Assembly: GCA_022376515.1 (NCBI GenBank) | Contig: WTXI01000030.1 | Location: 248,001-312,000, forward strand | Direction: 5' to 3' | Source: Lactifluus volemus | Taxonomy: Eukaryota; Basidiomycota; Agaricomycetes; Russulales; Russulaceae | DNA length: 64,000 nucleotides | In this document: positions 27,263-37,113 of the stretch, piece by piece | Layout of the letters: the number at the start of each line of letters is the position of its first letter | Numbering within the stretch: position 1 is the stretch's first letter | Program-made: the position numbers and the translations under genes | The notes under the pieces: generated by a model | Seen by the model: the letters and a program-made list of their open reading frames with translations, nothing else | The model's database searches: none | Told to the model about the DNA's origin: nothing

Positions 27263-27877
27263 GATACTCCTCTACTCGAAGACTTCAATATAAACTTCTT
27301 CCATCAGCCAGAGCTTATCTTTGACATCCCCCAAACGATCCGGTTGTTTGGCCACCTAAGTTGGTTCAGGCCATCCAGTTTAGGCCTGAATTTCAATCTG
27401 CCTTATGACGCCTCCATCCTTTTTTCCTCCTCAAAGATAATGCCTCATTCCGCGGGTCCCCGCGTGTGGAAAATCACGTGCGAAAGGTCGGATTGGCAAC
27501 TCTCTTCTGTAGCACAGATATGCAGCCAGATTCTCCATTTCCACACTAGCGTGGAGTCACTCAACATTGGCCTCGCGCGTCACTCCTTGGAATGGATCCA
27601 GCAAGACGAGATAGATTCCATTCTATGGTCCCAACTATTTCATTCATTTGCCTCTGTCCACAGTCTGGACATACATGCCCGGCTAGAGCCATTCATCGCA
27701 GCTGCGTTGCAGGGGCTCACGGAAGAATCAGCCGCCAAAGTTTTCCCCTCACTACATAGCCTTTTCATTGTGGGGAAGGCGTCAGAGGAAACTGTGCAAG
27801 AAGGGATACAATCATTTGTCGCAGCTCGCCAGCACTCTTCTCACCCTGTTGCTATCTTTTTCCGCGAAGTTGATTGA

Positions 27878-29410
27878 AGACATCGCCATGGGTAAGGTTG
27901 CCGCTGTGGTTGAAGCCACCCTCATTTTCTTCTTTCCACTCTTTCCCTTTCCTCCTTCCATCCTTTGACCTCATCCCATTATTTTGGGTGATCTGACAGC
28001 GATCCTGGACTGCAAGTATATCGTATCACCAACCCCGTGCCCTATATCCCACCTTCTACTCCGCAACGTCCCCTCAGCCACGAACCACCTTTTATGCCTT
28101 GGCACAGTGCTATGTTACACTGGCCCGTCTCCCCTTGAATCTCTAATACCCGGTTTTGGTTATTGATGTTTTGTGCCTTGGTTCTCATGTTTCTCCCCGT
28201 CGTTGTCGTTACTACTACATTGCGATAGTCTCGTGCCCCCTTCACTTAACTAGCTCGTTTCTCATTCCTTACTAACGCTTTGAAATTATAGTTTGATTTC
28301 CGCTACGTCATGGTTGATGCCATTATCTTTGCTTTTGTATGACTGCGCCACGATCTACATCAGCTACCCTGTAGGTACGGTTTTGAAATGTATTGAAAGA
28401 TTGAGATTTGGAGAACGAAGGAGAAGCAGCCCCCTTCTATCAGATATTCTGAAAGTGGGTGAGAGCTCTGGCAGAAGCCAAGTAGGAGACGCGTGCGGAA
28501 TGTGTACGCGTCCAAGTCAACGTGGGCCACACCACCAAGAACCCAGGAAAAAAAAAGTAGGAGAAAGGTACCAACCAATGAACAGTAAGACGCTGTGTGT
28601 TATGTGGAATATTCCCTTTACCTGTCTTGCAAACCAGCTTACACCTGCATCGACCAAGCATCTCAACTTGATTAAAACCGTGCGGACAATCTCAAAGCCA
28701 AAGGTTCGCAAAGAGCGCGATGCTGTGCATGACCCAATTCGATGTGAGTGGCATGCCGCGGCATCGATCAGTCATTTATCCATTTTAGTGAGTAAGCATT
28801 CATGGTCACGACTCGGAGTCAGCTCTTCCGAGACGTCATTTCACATTCAGCCTCGAAACTTGGGATCTTCGCATGGGTTCTTGAAAGAAGATATTTGACA
28901 TCGCCGATCAGGGGGAGAAAGCTCGATATCGTCACCGGCAAGCTAGAGGTGGCGGGCGAGTGCTCCAACCGATGTGACGTGCAACTGAAGGATACTGAAT
29001 GTAAGTCCCGTAAAAAAAAAAGAGTTGGCTCTAAAGGAGAGATGGACTCGGGAATGCTACATACCCATTGGTCTTTCGTTCCGCTTTCGTTAGAGGGGAT
29101 TAGTAGGGCATGGGCTCACGTTGCATCGTTCCAAGTCCTCCTATTATGTCAGCTCTTCGCTCGCGGTAAGCTCGCGTAGTTCCGCGCTCTGCATCCACGC
29201 GTGATATGTCTGTGATCAAGTGCTGTAGGGCCAACGCCAACTGAAGTCTCATTCGCGATCTAAGAAAAAGCCTCGTCACGATTGTGACAGCGTGATGGTG
29301 TCACCGACCCTCGGTGATTGCCGCGGTGTCGACTTCTCCGGCCGGGCAAGGTCGGAGCACGTTCCGGCTAAGCAACTGCACCCACTAGCGAATCAATCGC
29401 TTTGATGCAA
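27878..29410 (+). repeat. 3' flank of copy A, duplicated downstream of copy C
   Basis: This 1.5 kb non-coding stretch matches the flank of copy C (39146-40222) over most of its length. Shared landmarks include a T/C-rich segment, TATCGTATCACCAACCCCGT, the GCTCGCGTAGTTCCGCGCTC box and a GGCCGGGCA...TCGGAGCACGTTCCGGCT box shortly before the next start codon. It should contain the 3' end of copy A and the promoter of copy B. The last box before the start recurs in degenerate form before copies G and H, so it may be a promoter element or just shared ancestry. No gene is supported. Confidence 0.65.
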
Positions 29411-30909
29411 ATGGATGGTCACTCCATAGGCTCAAATAGCAAAAACGTTGTTGCACCCCACCGCAAGGGATTGTTTATTCAACCCGGACCAGGTAAGACT
29501 CATCAACTACTAAAACCACAACGATTGCTGAGCTGTGAGGTGTGGTGTCGGTACTAGCCCTGGCGTTCCCACGAATCACAATCAAATCACTCCCCGACAC
29601 TGTCCTCCTAGAAATATTCGAGTTTTATCTCAGATACATATGGGATTGGGAGACACTGGTGCACGTATGCCGAATGTGGCGATTCGTCGTTTTTGGATCA
29701 CCAATCCGTCTCGATCTGCGACTTATTTGCACGGAGGGAACACCTGTCAGGAAGTCGTTGGATGTCTGGCCAGCATTTCCCCTCGTTCTCCGATCTTATA
29801 CCGAGTCGAAATTGGATAGCTCCGAAGACAGTTTCGACAACCTCGTTGCCACATTGGAGCACTGTGATCGCGTACGCCAGATCGACATCACCAATCCAGC
29901 AGATGTTCTATGGAAAAAACTTGTCACGGCAATGGATGAACCATTTACAGCATTGAGATCACTTTGCTTTGATTCACTTGGTGAGGCGGTTCCTCTCCCC
30001 GATACATTCTTGAACGGATCCTACCCGTGTCTCCAATATCTCGATCTTTCGTCATTACCATTTCCGTCGCTTCCACGACTTCTCTTGTCTACAAGTGACC
30101 TCACATTTCTTCGTCTTTTCGATATACCTAATTCCGGGTACATCCCTCCCGAGACAATGGCTACATGCCTGTCTGCGTTGCCAAAGCTCAAATCCCTCTT
30201 TATCCATTTCAGGTTCCAGACGCCTCACCCTCAACCAAGGAACCGACCTGTACCGCCACAGACCCGGTCTGTCCTCCCCGCTCTCACAGAGTTGACATTC
30301 AAAGGTGTGAGCGAGTACCTGGAAGTCCTCGTGGGCCGAATAGATGCCCCTCTACTCGATGACTTCACGATAGTCTTCTTCTATCGACTTGTGTTTTACA
30401 CCCCCCAAATTATTCGGTTCTTTGGTCACCTAGACTCATTCAGGTTACCCAGTCTAGACTTGGTATTCAATTCTCGCGAGGCTTCTCTCCCTGTTCCCTC
30501 AAGAACGAAACATTTTTCTCACTCGTGGCGAATCTACCGCAAAAGGTTCGACTGGAAAGTCTTTTCTTTATTGCAAATATGCAGCCGGATTCTGCCCTTC
30601 AGAGACCGCTCTAGCGTGAACGTTCTCAACATCGTATCCTGGTCACGTCCAGATCCTGACAACATGGATCCCACGTTATGGCTCCAACTTTTTCATTCAT
30701 TTCCCTCTGTCCAGAAACTTCAAATAAACGTCGCGCTGGAACCGTTTATCGCAGCAGTTTTACAAGGGCTCACGGGGGAATCAGCCGCCGATGTGCTCCC
30801 CTCGCTATACAGCCTTTCCTTTTTCGGGGATAGGTCAGACGACTCGGAAGCTGCACCACATGCACTGGTTGGAAAATTCCCTTTTGAGGCCAGCAAAACC
30901 TTAACATAA
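29411..30909 (+). CDS. F-box family copy B, C-terminus replaced by MITE sequence
   Basis: Exon 1 is 29411-29492 (an in-frame ATG at 29405 is also possible) and exon 2 is 29558-30909, giving 477 residues. The F-box is at about residues 32-75 (ITIKSLPDTVLLEIFEFYL ... LVHVCRMWRFVVFGSPIRLDL). Family landmarks follow in order: KSLDVWPAFPLVL, IPNSGYIPPETMATCLSALP, VSEYLEVLVGRIDAPLLDDF, QICSRILPF, LEPFIAAVLQGLTGESAADVLPSLYSL. At 30863 a MITE replaces the usual ending, so the last ~15 residues and the stop codon are transposon sequence. The lost native tail (IQSFIAARQHSGHPVDLIR) is still readable at about 31236-31297. F-box proteins recruit substrates to SCF ubiquitin ligases through Skp1. Loss of ~20 C-terminal residues may or may not matter. 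Confidence 0.85.
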
Positions 30910-31232
30910 TCATGACATAAGGCCATTTGTTTTTCTTCATTTTTTATGAAGATAAATATAAATAAAATGATTATATATTATTAAGCTAAATGTATGACAC
31001 AAAATGAAAGTAAAGTATTTTTACTCAAACCTATCTTGTGTGTGATCTAGTACAATGTCTATCAATCAGAGAAGTGTGATTTTGGCTTAATTTTGTGATG
31101 TACATTTAGCTTAACAAAATATAATCATTTTATTCATATTTATTCTCATAAAAAATGAAGAAAAACAAATGGCCTTATATTACGATTATGTCAAGATTTT
31201 GTTGGCCTCAAAAGGCAGTATCCCAACCAGTG
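30863..31232. mobile_element. 370 bp palindromic MITE with CACTGG termini and ATG target duplication
   Basis: The element starts CACTGGTTGG and ends CCAACCAGTG, and is flanked by ATG on both sides (30860-30862 and 31233-31235). The ends form imperfect inverted repeats of roughly 150 bp around a short, AT-rich centre, so the single strand could fold into a long hairpin. The empty site is visible in copy D, where the same codons run on without interruption. The 3 bp duplication and CACTG-type ends suggest mobilisation by an EnSpm/CACTA-like transposase, but PIF/Harbinger-type elements also make 3 bp duplications. It is markedly more AT-rich than its host gene. No coding capacity. Confidence 0.85.
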
Positions 31233-31299
31233 ATGGCATACAATCATTTATCGCGGCCCGCCAGCACAGCGGCCACCCGGTAGACTTAATCCGCTAGAG

Positions 31300-31983
31300 G
31301 CGAGGACATCGTAAGGTCAGTGTGCCAGCTATTTTTTTTTTGTTACAAGTCCCTCGTTATATTCTTCCACTCGTCCGCTTTCCTCTTACCATTTGCCCAT
31401 TATATTTCGTCTGACAGCGATTCTGGACAGCATGTATGCCACCAACCTGTGCCTTATGGCCCATCTTATTCCTCAACGTCACAACCACTTAATAATACGC
31501 TGCATGTTTAGTGCTATGTTACACTTGCCACTGGAATACAGGCCCGGGAGCATACAAAAGGAGGGGCTAGGGAGACTTACATTCAGAGAGCTGTGGCATC
31601 AAGTAGCAACGTGGAGACTATCACAAATGCAGTGTAACGATATGAAAGGGAGGGGTAATCAACTTAATGGGACCAGGATGCAAGGAAAGGCTTCGTAATA
31701 GGAAAATGGGTTGTGAACTGAGGCAGACCCTAGGAGACTGACAGAAATGAGAAACGAATCAGCAGGGTCATAAAAAGCATAAGGAGATACAAGGCGCTCC
31801 AGAACAACCAGAAACACGTGGGGTCGTCTTTTGGTTCACCGTGACCTAGAACTGAGACACCTGGAAGATATGTATGAGACAATATATTCTCACACATAGG
31901 GTCCAGTGTGACTGTCTCGACGTATGGCATGCGGGTCTCCACTTTGTGCCTGAACAAGTCGACCGCAGAGTATAATGACAGTG
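31300..31983 (+). repeat. 3' flank of copy B, duplicated after copy D
   Basis: This matches 41713-42428 and continues after the LINE as 34258-34620, matching 42416-42700. It should hold the 3' end of copy B. A minus-strand frame here (31957-31730, FRHKVET-MPYVETVTLDP... FWSALYLLML) is also open in the copy-D flank; see findings. No other gene is supported. Confidence 0.6.
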
Positions 31984-34257
31984 TTTTTTTTTTTTTTTTT
32001 TTTTTGAATTGGGGTTTAGAGTCCCCGCGTATATTGCGACAAGACTAAGTTACTCTGTACAAGGTACTATCCAAATGGAGACGCAAGTAAGGAAACAAGA
32101 AAGATAAAGGGGAGGGAAGAAGGAGTTAAAATAGGAGGTGTAGAAAGAGAAGAGGAGAGCGCGGCCGGAGGCCGGAATCATTCAAGGAGGGTTGGGGCAG
32201 GGTGGGAGGGGCCTGAGGCCCTGTTGTGAGAGGAGTAAAAATTTAGCAAGACGTCTGCCTCCTGCTTTGGTGGAGAAGAGGTAATGTGAAGAGAGGCCTT
32301 CGATGGTAGAGGCGTGAGAATCCGAGTGGAGGCGGCAGTCGAAGAGGACGTGATTGATAGAGTATCGGTGTATGGGGGGTGGTGTGGGCGGGCCCGAGTG
32401 TAGAGGGGAGAGGATGGGTGTGAAAGGGACGTCGTTGCAGGGGCAGAAAGTGTTGTCTCCTGCAAGCGGCCGGAACTGGTCGCTGTAATCCGCAAAGAAG
32501 GCATGTTGACTAAGGATTTGTAACCCAGATGTGAAGAGATGTCTGTTTTTGTGAGAGAGCAGTCCCTGGACAAAGGGTGGAGGTCGGTTTGAAGGAGTGG
32601 TGGGGCACACACGCCAGGCTTTATGGCCTGGCGTGCGAGGGAGCTCGCCGGAGGCGAGCTCCCTCGCCCATAAGTGAAAGGCGAGGTTGGAGGGGGGAGC
32701 CGGGGGTTCGATGACCAGGGTGGGTTGGAGTTCCCGGAGGAGGCGAGCCAGTTCCGAAGCTCCCGGGGCACAAGCCCAAGTTTCCTTGAAGAGCCGTAGC
32801 TCAACGGTGTGCTCTGGGGAAGGATCCAAAAAGGAGGAGAGAGAAGAAGTAAAAGAGGAAGCAAAAGAAAGAAAGGGGGACTTAGTGGAAGTGTTCGTAA
32901 GGTAAGGTAGTACCAGCTTGTTTGGTAAGAGAATGAAGAGGGAGCCCCCGAAGGGAGTGAGAGGAAAAAATTGAGACCCTGCGAAAGGGCCTTGAGGAGT
33001 GACCATCTACGGTCCACGCCCACCGACGGCCCCGACTGCAGCAACCTCTCCCCACTGTATAGTAAGAAGGTATGTCCGTACGAGTCAGGGGTGGGAAGGG
33101 GAAGAGAGCGAACGTAAAGAAAGTGGGTGAGAGGAGGGGGATTCAAGATGAGGGAGCGAGTAGCAGAGAGGTCTGTCTTCGAAGAAGTGCAGGAAGTAAA
33201 GCCTGGATGTGACCAGGTCGACAAATAAGGAGGGGAAGGGTAAGAGAAAGAAAAGGGAGCGGGTGTTCTGGACTTAACAAGGGACCAAAGGTTCGTAAGA
33301 GGTAGGAAGGTGGAATGCCACCGGGAAATGGGGTTCATCCATACCAAAGTGAGCAAAGGGGAGGAGGGAGGAAGCGAGGAGAGGCGCGTAACGTATTGGG
33401 ATCTAAGTTTAAGGAGGGTGTAACGTACAGGGGGTATACCGAGCAAGTGATGTAAAGGTGCGGTAGGTGTGGTCTGGAAGGCGCCACTAAGGTGGCGACA
33501 GGCCTGGTTCTGTGCCACCTGTAGTGGTTGGATCAAGCCTTTCTGTTGAACGTCAGTGAACCAGATGGGGGAACTGTATGTAAGAATCGGGAGGATTACC
33601 GCGAGGTAGACTTTACGCCAATTAGCGAAGTCAAGACCTCGAATTGAATTGCCAAGGACCCCCAAGGCCGCTAGGGAAGAGCGGGCCCTGGAGGCCATGA
33701 TGGAGACATGTTCTTTCCACGAGAGCGTGGGGTTGAAGTAGACACCTAGATAGCGAACCACCTTGGAAGATTTGACTGTGTACTCACCATTAGAGGGATC
33801 CCGTAGGGCGAGACGAGTGATATGAGGGCCGAAGTGGCGTTCGACATGGCGGGAGCGGAAGACCATGAATTCTGTCTTCTCCGGGTCGAGCCGGAGCCCC
33901 ACATCGAAGAGCCAGGAAGCTGCTTGCTCATACAAACGCGCGGCCTTCGACGCCGCAGAGCGGTATGTTTCCCCACTGGCGGTGATGCAGCCGTTGTCAA
34001 CATATAACTGGAAGGAGGTGAAAGGAGAGGGGTTGGAGGAGTTGAGGAGGGTAAGGAGGGGGGCAGTATAAATAGCCGAAAGGATGGGAGAGAGGGGCGA
34101 CCCCTGGGGGGTGCCATAAGAGAGTGACTGGGGGTCATGAGTATACCCGTTGAACGAGAGTGAGACCGAGCGATCGGAAAGGAAGGAAAGGGTCCATTGG
34201 ACGAGGGAGGGGGGAAAACTGTAAATGTGAAGGAGGTGGGCAACCCGGGCGGGGTTT
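31984..34257 (-). mobile_element. 5'-truncated LINE copy, reverse transcriptase and C-terminal zinc motif
   Basis: The element lies on the minus strand. Its poly(A) tail is the 22-base T tract at 31984-32005, and a 13 bp target duplication TATAATGAC(A/G)GTG flanks it (31971-31983 and 34258-34270, one mismatch). The 5' end is cut inside the reverse transcriptase. Reading from 34257 leftward: GTPQGSPLSPILSAIYTAPLL, the catalytic box as LYVDNGCITASG, LRLDPEKTEFMVF, VRYLGVYFNPTLSWKEHV and a thumb/connection region. After a frame change near 33000 comes the C-terminal HAFFADYSDQFRP ... CPCN ... HVLFDC, the same C-C-H-C pattern as in the copy-A element. The second Asp of the usual YVDD is Asn, so this copy is probably catalytically dead. 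Confidence 0.9.
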
Positions 34258-34270
34258 TATAATGACGGTG

Positions 34271-34758
34271 TTGTGACGACCTTTAATCCTGTGACCAGAC
34301 GGAAGTTTGCTTCCAGCTCAGGGCCCCCGGCCCGCGCGCCGAGCGCAAGTGCGACGCGAGACGAATTGTAAATCCCGCATCGTGATGTGTGTTACTGTGC
34401 TTCTGCCAGAAGGTTTCGATCTCCCCATGTATGTGAGTTGTGCTAGATCAAGGATGTGCGTACCTTCCGGTCAACCCATTTGTCCTTTGGCACCCACCAC
34501 ACCCGGTGTTTCCACCTCCGGCGCCTTCTCAGTGGTGACCGCCAACGACTGTGCAGCACCGCACAGAGAGCCTGAGGTCGATCGTGCGAAAGTCAGACAT
34601 CACGTACTGTGCATGTGTATGTGCACCAGCACACTATGATATCGTCCGTGGGGTACGGAAAGCAAGGTGGCGCCGACGAGAGTAACGGCCGCCCTGGTAG
34701 AAGTGGCGTCTTCGGGTCTTCTTCAAAGCAAAAATTCGCACGTGGCTGGAAAGGGCGG
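34271..34758. repeat. Remainder of the copy-B flank, then unassigned sequence
   Basis: Up to about 34620 this matches the sequence following TATAATGACGGTG in the copy-D flank (42430-42660). It includes CGCATCG-GATGTGTGTTACTGTG and GTTGTGCTAGATC-AGGATGTGCGTACC. Homology then stops, which marks the right end of the A-B / C-D duplication. Nothing coding is supported. Confidence 0.5.
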
Positions 34759-34869
34759 CACTACAGCATGTCCCGGCGCTCTGAACTGAGCTCAAAAATC
34801 ACAAAAATGTAAAAAATTAAAAAAAAATCAGGAATCTCGTCAATTTCTCTCAAACTACCTGGAAAAGAC

Positions 34870-35110
34870 ATGGTTTACCATCATATCGGCCCTGACATGA
34901 AGCAGCTCACTCTGCAGCTCCTTGAACAAGGTTGGGAGATCGAAGATGTGGCAGAGGTTCTTGGAGTTTCTTCGAAGAGCATTGGGCACTGTTCAGATAA
35001 CTACGACGCCGAGGGTCGTGTAGATCCTCCTTCTGTCCTTCGAGGTCGCACACACACTTTGACGGCTAATGCTATTCAGGAGTTGCATGATGTTTTCTTG
35101 AGGTTCACTC
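34870..35110 (+). pseudogene. Transposase N-terminal helix-turn-helix remnant (Tc1/mariner-like)
   Basis: The frame begins MVYHHIGPDMKQLTLQLLEQ and continues EIEDVAEVLGVSSKSIGHCSDNYDAEGRVDPPSVLRGRTHTL. This is the layout of the first DNA-binding helix-turn-helix of basidiomycete Tc1-like transposases (start motif MVYHHIS, VLGVS..S...W, then a Pro-rich GRPRTL box). The catalytic DDE domain is absent. The frame then runs into unrelated cargo sequence, so no transposase can be made. Confidence 0.6.
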
Positions 35111-35129
35111 CACAGTCACAAAGCCTTCC

Positions 35130-35927
35130 CAAGACTTGGACGAAGACACTGCAGATGTCTCGGAAGCGAACTCGCTCGACCTCGACCTTCTGTTCGCAGA
35201 GACGACCATCCCCATCCTACATGTCCGCCACGTTGTGAAACATCAATGGGACTCCTTGGTCGTCATGGACTACATCCCAGGTCCAACGCTGGCTCACATT
35301 TGGCCCACCTTTTCGACGTGGTGGAAAATCCGTGTGGCTTTTACATTACACCGCCTGGCCCACTGAGCGTGTAATGAGCACGGATATGTGAATGCCCCAT
35401 ATCTGGTCAAGTTCAATCTTATCCGCCTCGTATTCTGGACTCTCAGCCTTTTTCAACGAGCGCCACCAGGTGGCAACGGATGCCAACAAGTTGCCTCGAG
35501 ATGGCCCCTCGAGGAACGATTTATTCGACAATTCCAAACCTCTCGTTCTCACACATCAGGATCTCAACCTTTCGAAAAGTCATCGTTGGAAAACATGGTC
35601 CACCTTTGGATCGTTGACTGGGAATGGGCAGGATATTATCCACCGTGGTTTGAGTATGTGGCGATGCGGTGGCAGAATGAGGATGACAAGGTTAGTGGAA
35701 TAAACAACGAGTTTTGGGAGGCATCAGTCCCTTTTATTTGTGGACCACTAGTATATTTCAAGGTGGAAAGGTGGCTGTGGAGAATGTCACCGGGCTTGTA
35801 CTTTAGTCGAATGAATATGCTGCTGTATCGTCCTGATTCAGACTCCATAGAAGCAATAGTTTGGTATGACAATCTGATGCTCATTCATAGAACTTGGGGC
35901 CATGTTCACTTTGTGATGAGCGGGTAA
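35130..35927 (+). pseudogene. Aminoglycoside-phosphotransferase-like (APH family) fragment, frameshifted
   Basis: Pieces in different frames reconstruct the order of a fungal APH/choline-kinase-type protein. First comes EANSLDLDLLFAETTIPILHVRHVVKHQWDSLVVMDYIPGPTL (35150-35300, frame of 35136). Then the catalytic-loop equivalent LVLTHQDLN (35540-35570), then LWIVDWEWAGYYPPWFEYVAMR (35600-35670) with the metal-binding Asp, then EFWEASVPFICGP and RWLWRMSPGLYFS. Family members phosphorylate small hydroxylated substrates; many fungal ones are uncharacterised. At least two frame changes and a missing N-lobe make it non-functional. It lies inside the inverted repeats of a DNA transposon, so it is likely cargo. 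Confidence 0.65.
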
Positions 35928-36389
35928 AGCAAATCTTAAGCATTGGCTGTGTAACACTGATCTCTTCTAAGCAAATTGCAGGGATGAGTGTCAGTTTTTT
36001 TATGGGACTGGAATGCTTCTAACACATACCCTGCAACACCCTTATGTCTTCTTCAGTAGTCAGCTCCTCGTCCTGTTTCTGCTCTGTCAAACCCAACATG
36101 TTACAATGAAGCCGTTGAGGTGGTAGTAGCACTTCCGTCTGAATTAGAGTCCTGTTCAACACGATCACTCCTGTTTGGAGAAGAAGGGAGCCAAAATTCG
36201 ACCTTAGAGGTTGTGAGCACCATGAGAAGTGATAAGCGAAGGTGAAGACGATGTACTTGAACTCAGAAATGTAGATACAGGCGGAGTAGTGGTTTTTTTA
36301 ATAAGTTTCTATTTATTTACATTTTCATGATTTTCGAGCTCAGTTCAGAGCACGGGACATATTTTTCCGGAACCGCTGTAGTGGTACTG

Positions 36390-36624
36390 CTCGGACTTAG
36401 ACACGGTAATAGTGGTTAGTACCCTCAACCCGTTCAATACTAGTATATGAGAAACGATTACAAAAAATAAATAAATTCCAATGTCATTCCGAAAGAGTAC
36501 AGAAAAAAGGTTTCACAATCACAGAGGTACAGTCACATCAATTCGAGTACATTGTCCAACAAAATCCATTTCATCAGCTATTTCAGAACATGCCCCATAA
36601 GTCCAGGCCAAGAAAGCTGCACTA
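36390..36624. other. No supported gene
   Basis: AT-rich spacer between the right inverted repeat and the 3' end of the Ser/Thr-rich gene. A possible poly(A) signal region for that gene lies around 36460-36510 on the minus strand. Nothing else was seen. Confidence 0.35.
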
Positions 36625-37113
36625 CTAGTACGTGCCGCTTGGATGAGGCGGATGATACCCCGGGCCGTACGGCGCATAATGCGAGGATGTGCTGGAGGTG
36701 TGTGACGTAGTACGAGTGGTAGAGCTTGAGTGGGACGTAGGAGTAGTAGAGCTTGAGTGTGATGTAGGAATGGAGGAGGTGGAGGTTGTGCGTGATGTAG
36801 GAATGGAGGATGTAGGAACGGAGGAGGTGGAGGTTGTGCGTGATGTAGGAACGGAGGAGGTGGAGGTTGTGCGTGATGTAGGAATGGAGGAGGTGGAAGT
36901 TGTACGTGATGTAGAATTGGTGGAGATTGTTGTGGAGGAAGGGGGGCCCACGGTGCTAGAAGTGGTGGTGTCGGCCCAACGTTTGGCGAGGTAGCCAGCT
37001 GCCACCTTGGCACCCGGAGCAGTTTGGTCAAGCAGATGTGCTTGTAAGAAGGAGAGGAACAAGTAGGCGAAGTAGACGGCGATGACCAGGAGGCTGAGGC
37101 GTAAATTCAGCAT
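36625..37113 (-). CDS. Small secreted or wall-associated Ser/Thr-rich tandem-repeat protein
   Basis: A single frame of 162 residues begins MLNLRLSLLVIAVYFAYLFL, a strong signal peptide or membrane anchor, followed by a short charged linker. Residues ~50-140 are almost pure Ser/Thr with repeats of PTSRTTSTSS(I/V), changing to PTSHSSSTT near the end, then a Tyr/Pro/Gly-rich C-terminus (YAPYGPGYHPPHPSGTY). Such stretches are usually heavily O-mannosylated, so a cell-wall or extracellular place is likely. No GPI-anchor signal is obvious. The other reading frame over the same DNA (36519-37031) is also open but is only a repeat shadow. It is unrelated to the F-box genes around it. Function unknown. 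Confidence 0.65.
   Translation of the reverse strand: MLNLRLSLLVIAVYFAYLFLSFLQAHLLDQTAPGAKVAAGYLAKRWADTTTSSTVGPPSSTTISTNSTSRTTSTSSIPTSRTTSTSSVPTSRTTSTSSVPTSSIPTSRTTSTSSIPTSHSSSTTPTSHSSSTTRTTSHTSSTSSHYAPYGPGYHPPHPSGTY
36757..36925. repeat. Minisatellite of ~30/33 bp units within the Ser/Thr-rich gene
   Basis: Near-identical units containing GATGTAGGAA(C/T)GGAGGA and GGTGGAGGTTGTGCG follow each other about five times. Unit lengths are multiples of three, so expansion or contraction keeps the protein frame. One partial unit (around 36800-36815) is shorter, consistent with slippage. Confidence 0.75.

Larger units (their letters stand above)
24782..27877 (+). pseudogene. F-box family copy A, split by a LINE insertion
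   Basis: Exon 1 is 24782-24863 (MDGRSTGSNSRTV...), the intron is 24864-24918, and exon 2 starts at 24919. The F-box (LTIGSLPDIVLLDIFGFYL ... LVHVCQRWRYLVFESPIRL) and the repeat-like middle region run cleanly to AARIDTPLL at 25742. There a 1.5 kb non-LTR element begins. The remaining F-box gene resumes at 27278 and continues without lesion (FDIPQTIRLFGHLSWFRPSSLG, CERSDWQLSSVAQICSQILHF, LEPFIAAALQGLTEESAAKVFPSLHSL) to the stop at 27877. The two halves together align end to end with copy C at 37555-39145, which shows the pre-insertion state. The C-terminal half is no longer joined to the F-box unless the element is spliced out. Confidence 0.9.
34759..36389. mobile_element. Degraded TIR DNA transposon with transposase N-terminus and captured APH-like sequence
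   Basis: Inverted repeats bound the region. The left repeat (34759-34812) reads CACTACAGC, then ATGTCCCG and GCTCTGAACTGAGCTC, then AAAATC with a poly-A run. The right repeat (36312-36389) is its reverse complement, with the same GAGCTCAGTTCAGAGC core and a longer outer end. The left copy has lost about 14 bp between CACTACAGC and ATGTCCC. The transposase remnant begins 58 bp inside the left repeat and points inward, as expected for a Tc1/mariner-like element. A clear TA duplication could not be found at the edges. Cargo between the remnant and the right repeat is a phosphotransferase-like pseudogene. Confidence 0.6.

Noticed and set aside
28293..28898. 201 aa plus-strand frame in the copy-A flank
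   Set aside because: The matching region of the copy-C flank does not keep it open, so it is not conserved even between recent duplicates.
30863..31232. Solo LTR or LTR pair
   Set aside because: The halves are inverted, not direct, repeats, and the duplication is 3 bp, which fits a MITE rather than an LTR element.
34759..36389. Transposase and phosphotransferase as one natural fusion gene
   Set aside because: The frame shifts between them, the transposase lacks its catalytic domain and the kinase lacks its N-lobe. Capture or insertion is simpler.
36757..36925. Possible CRISPR-like array
   Set aside because: Units are contiguous, without spacers, inside a coding repeat of a eukaryotic gene. 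It is a minisatellite.
36519..37031. Second long minus-strand frame over the repeat (Pro/His-rich)
   Set aside because: Tandem repeats with unit lengths divisible by three keep several frames open. This one has no signal peptide or natural start context.
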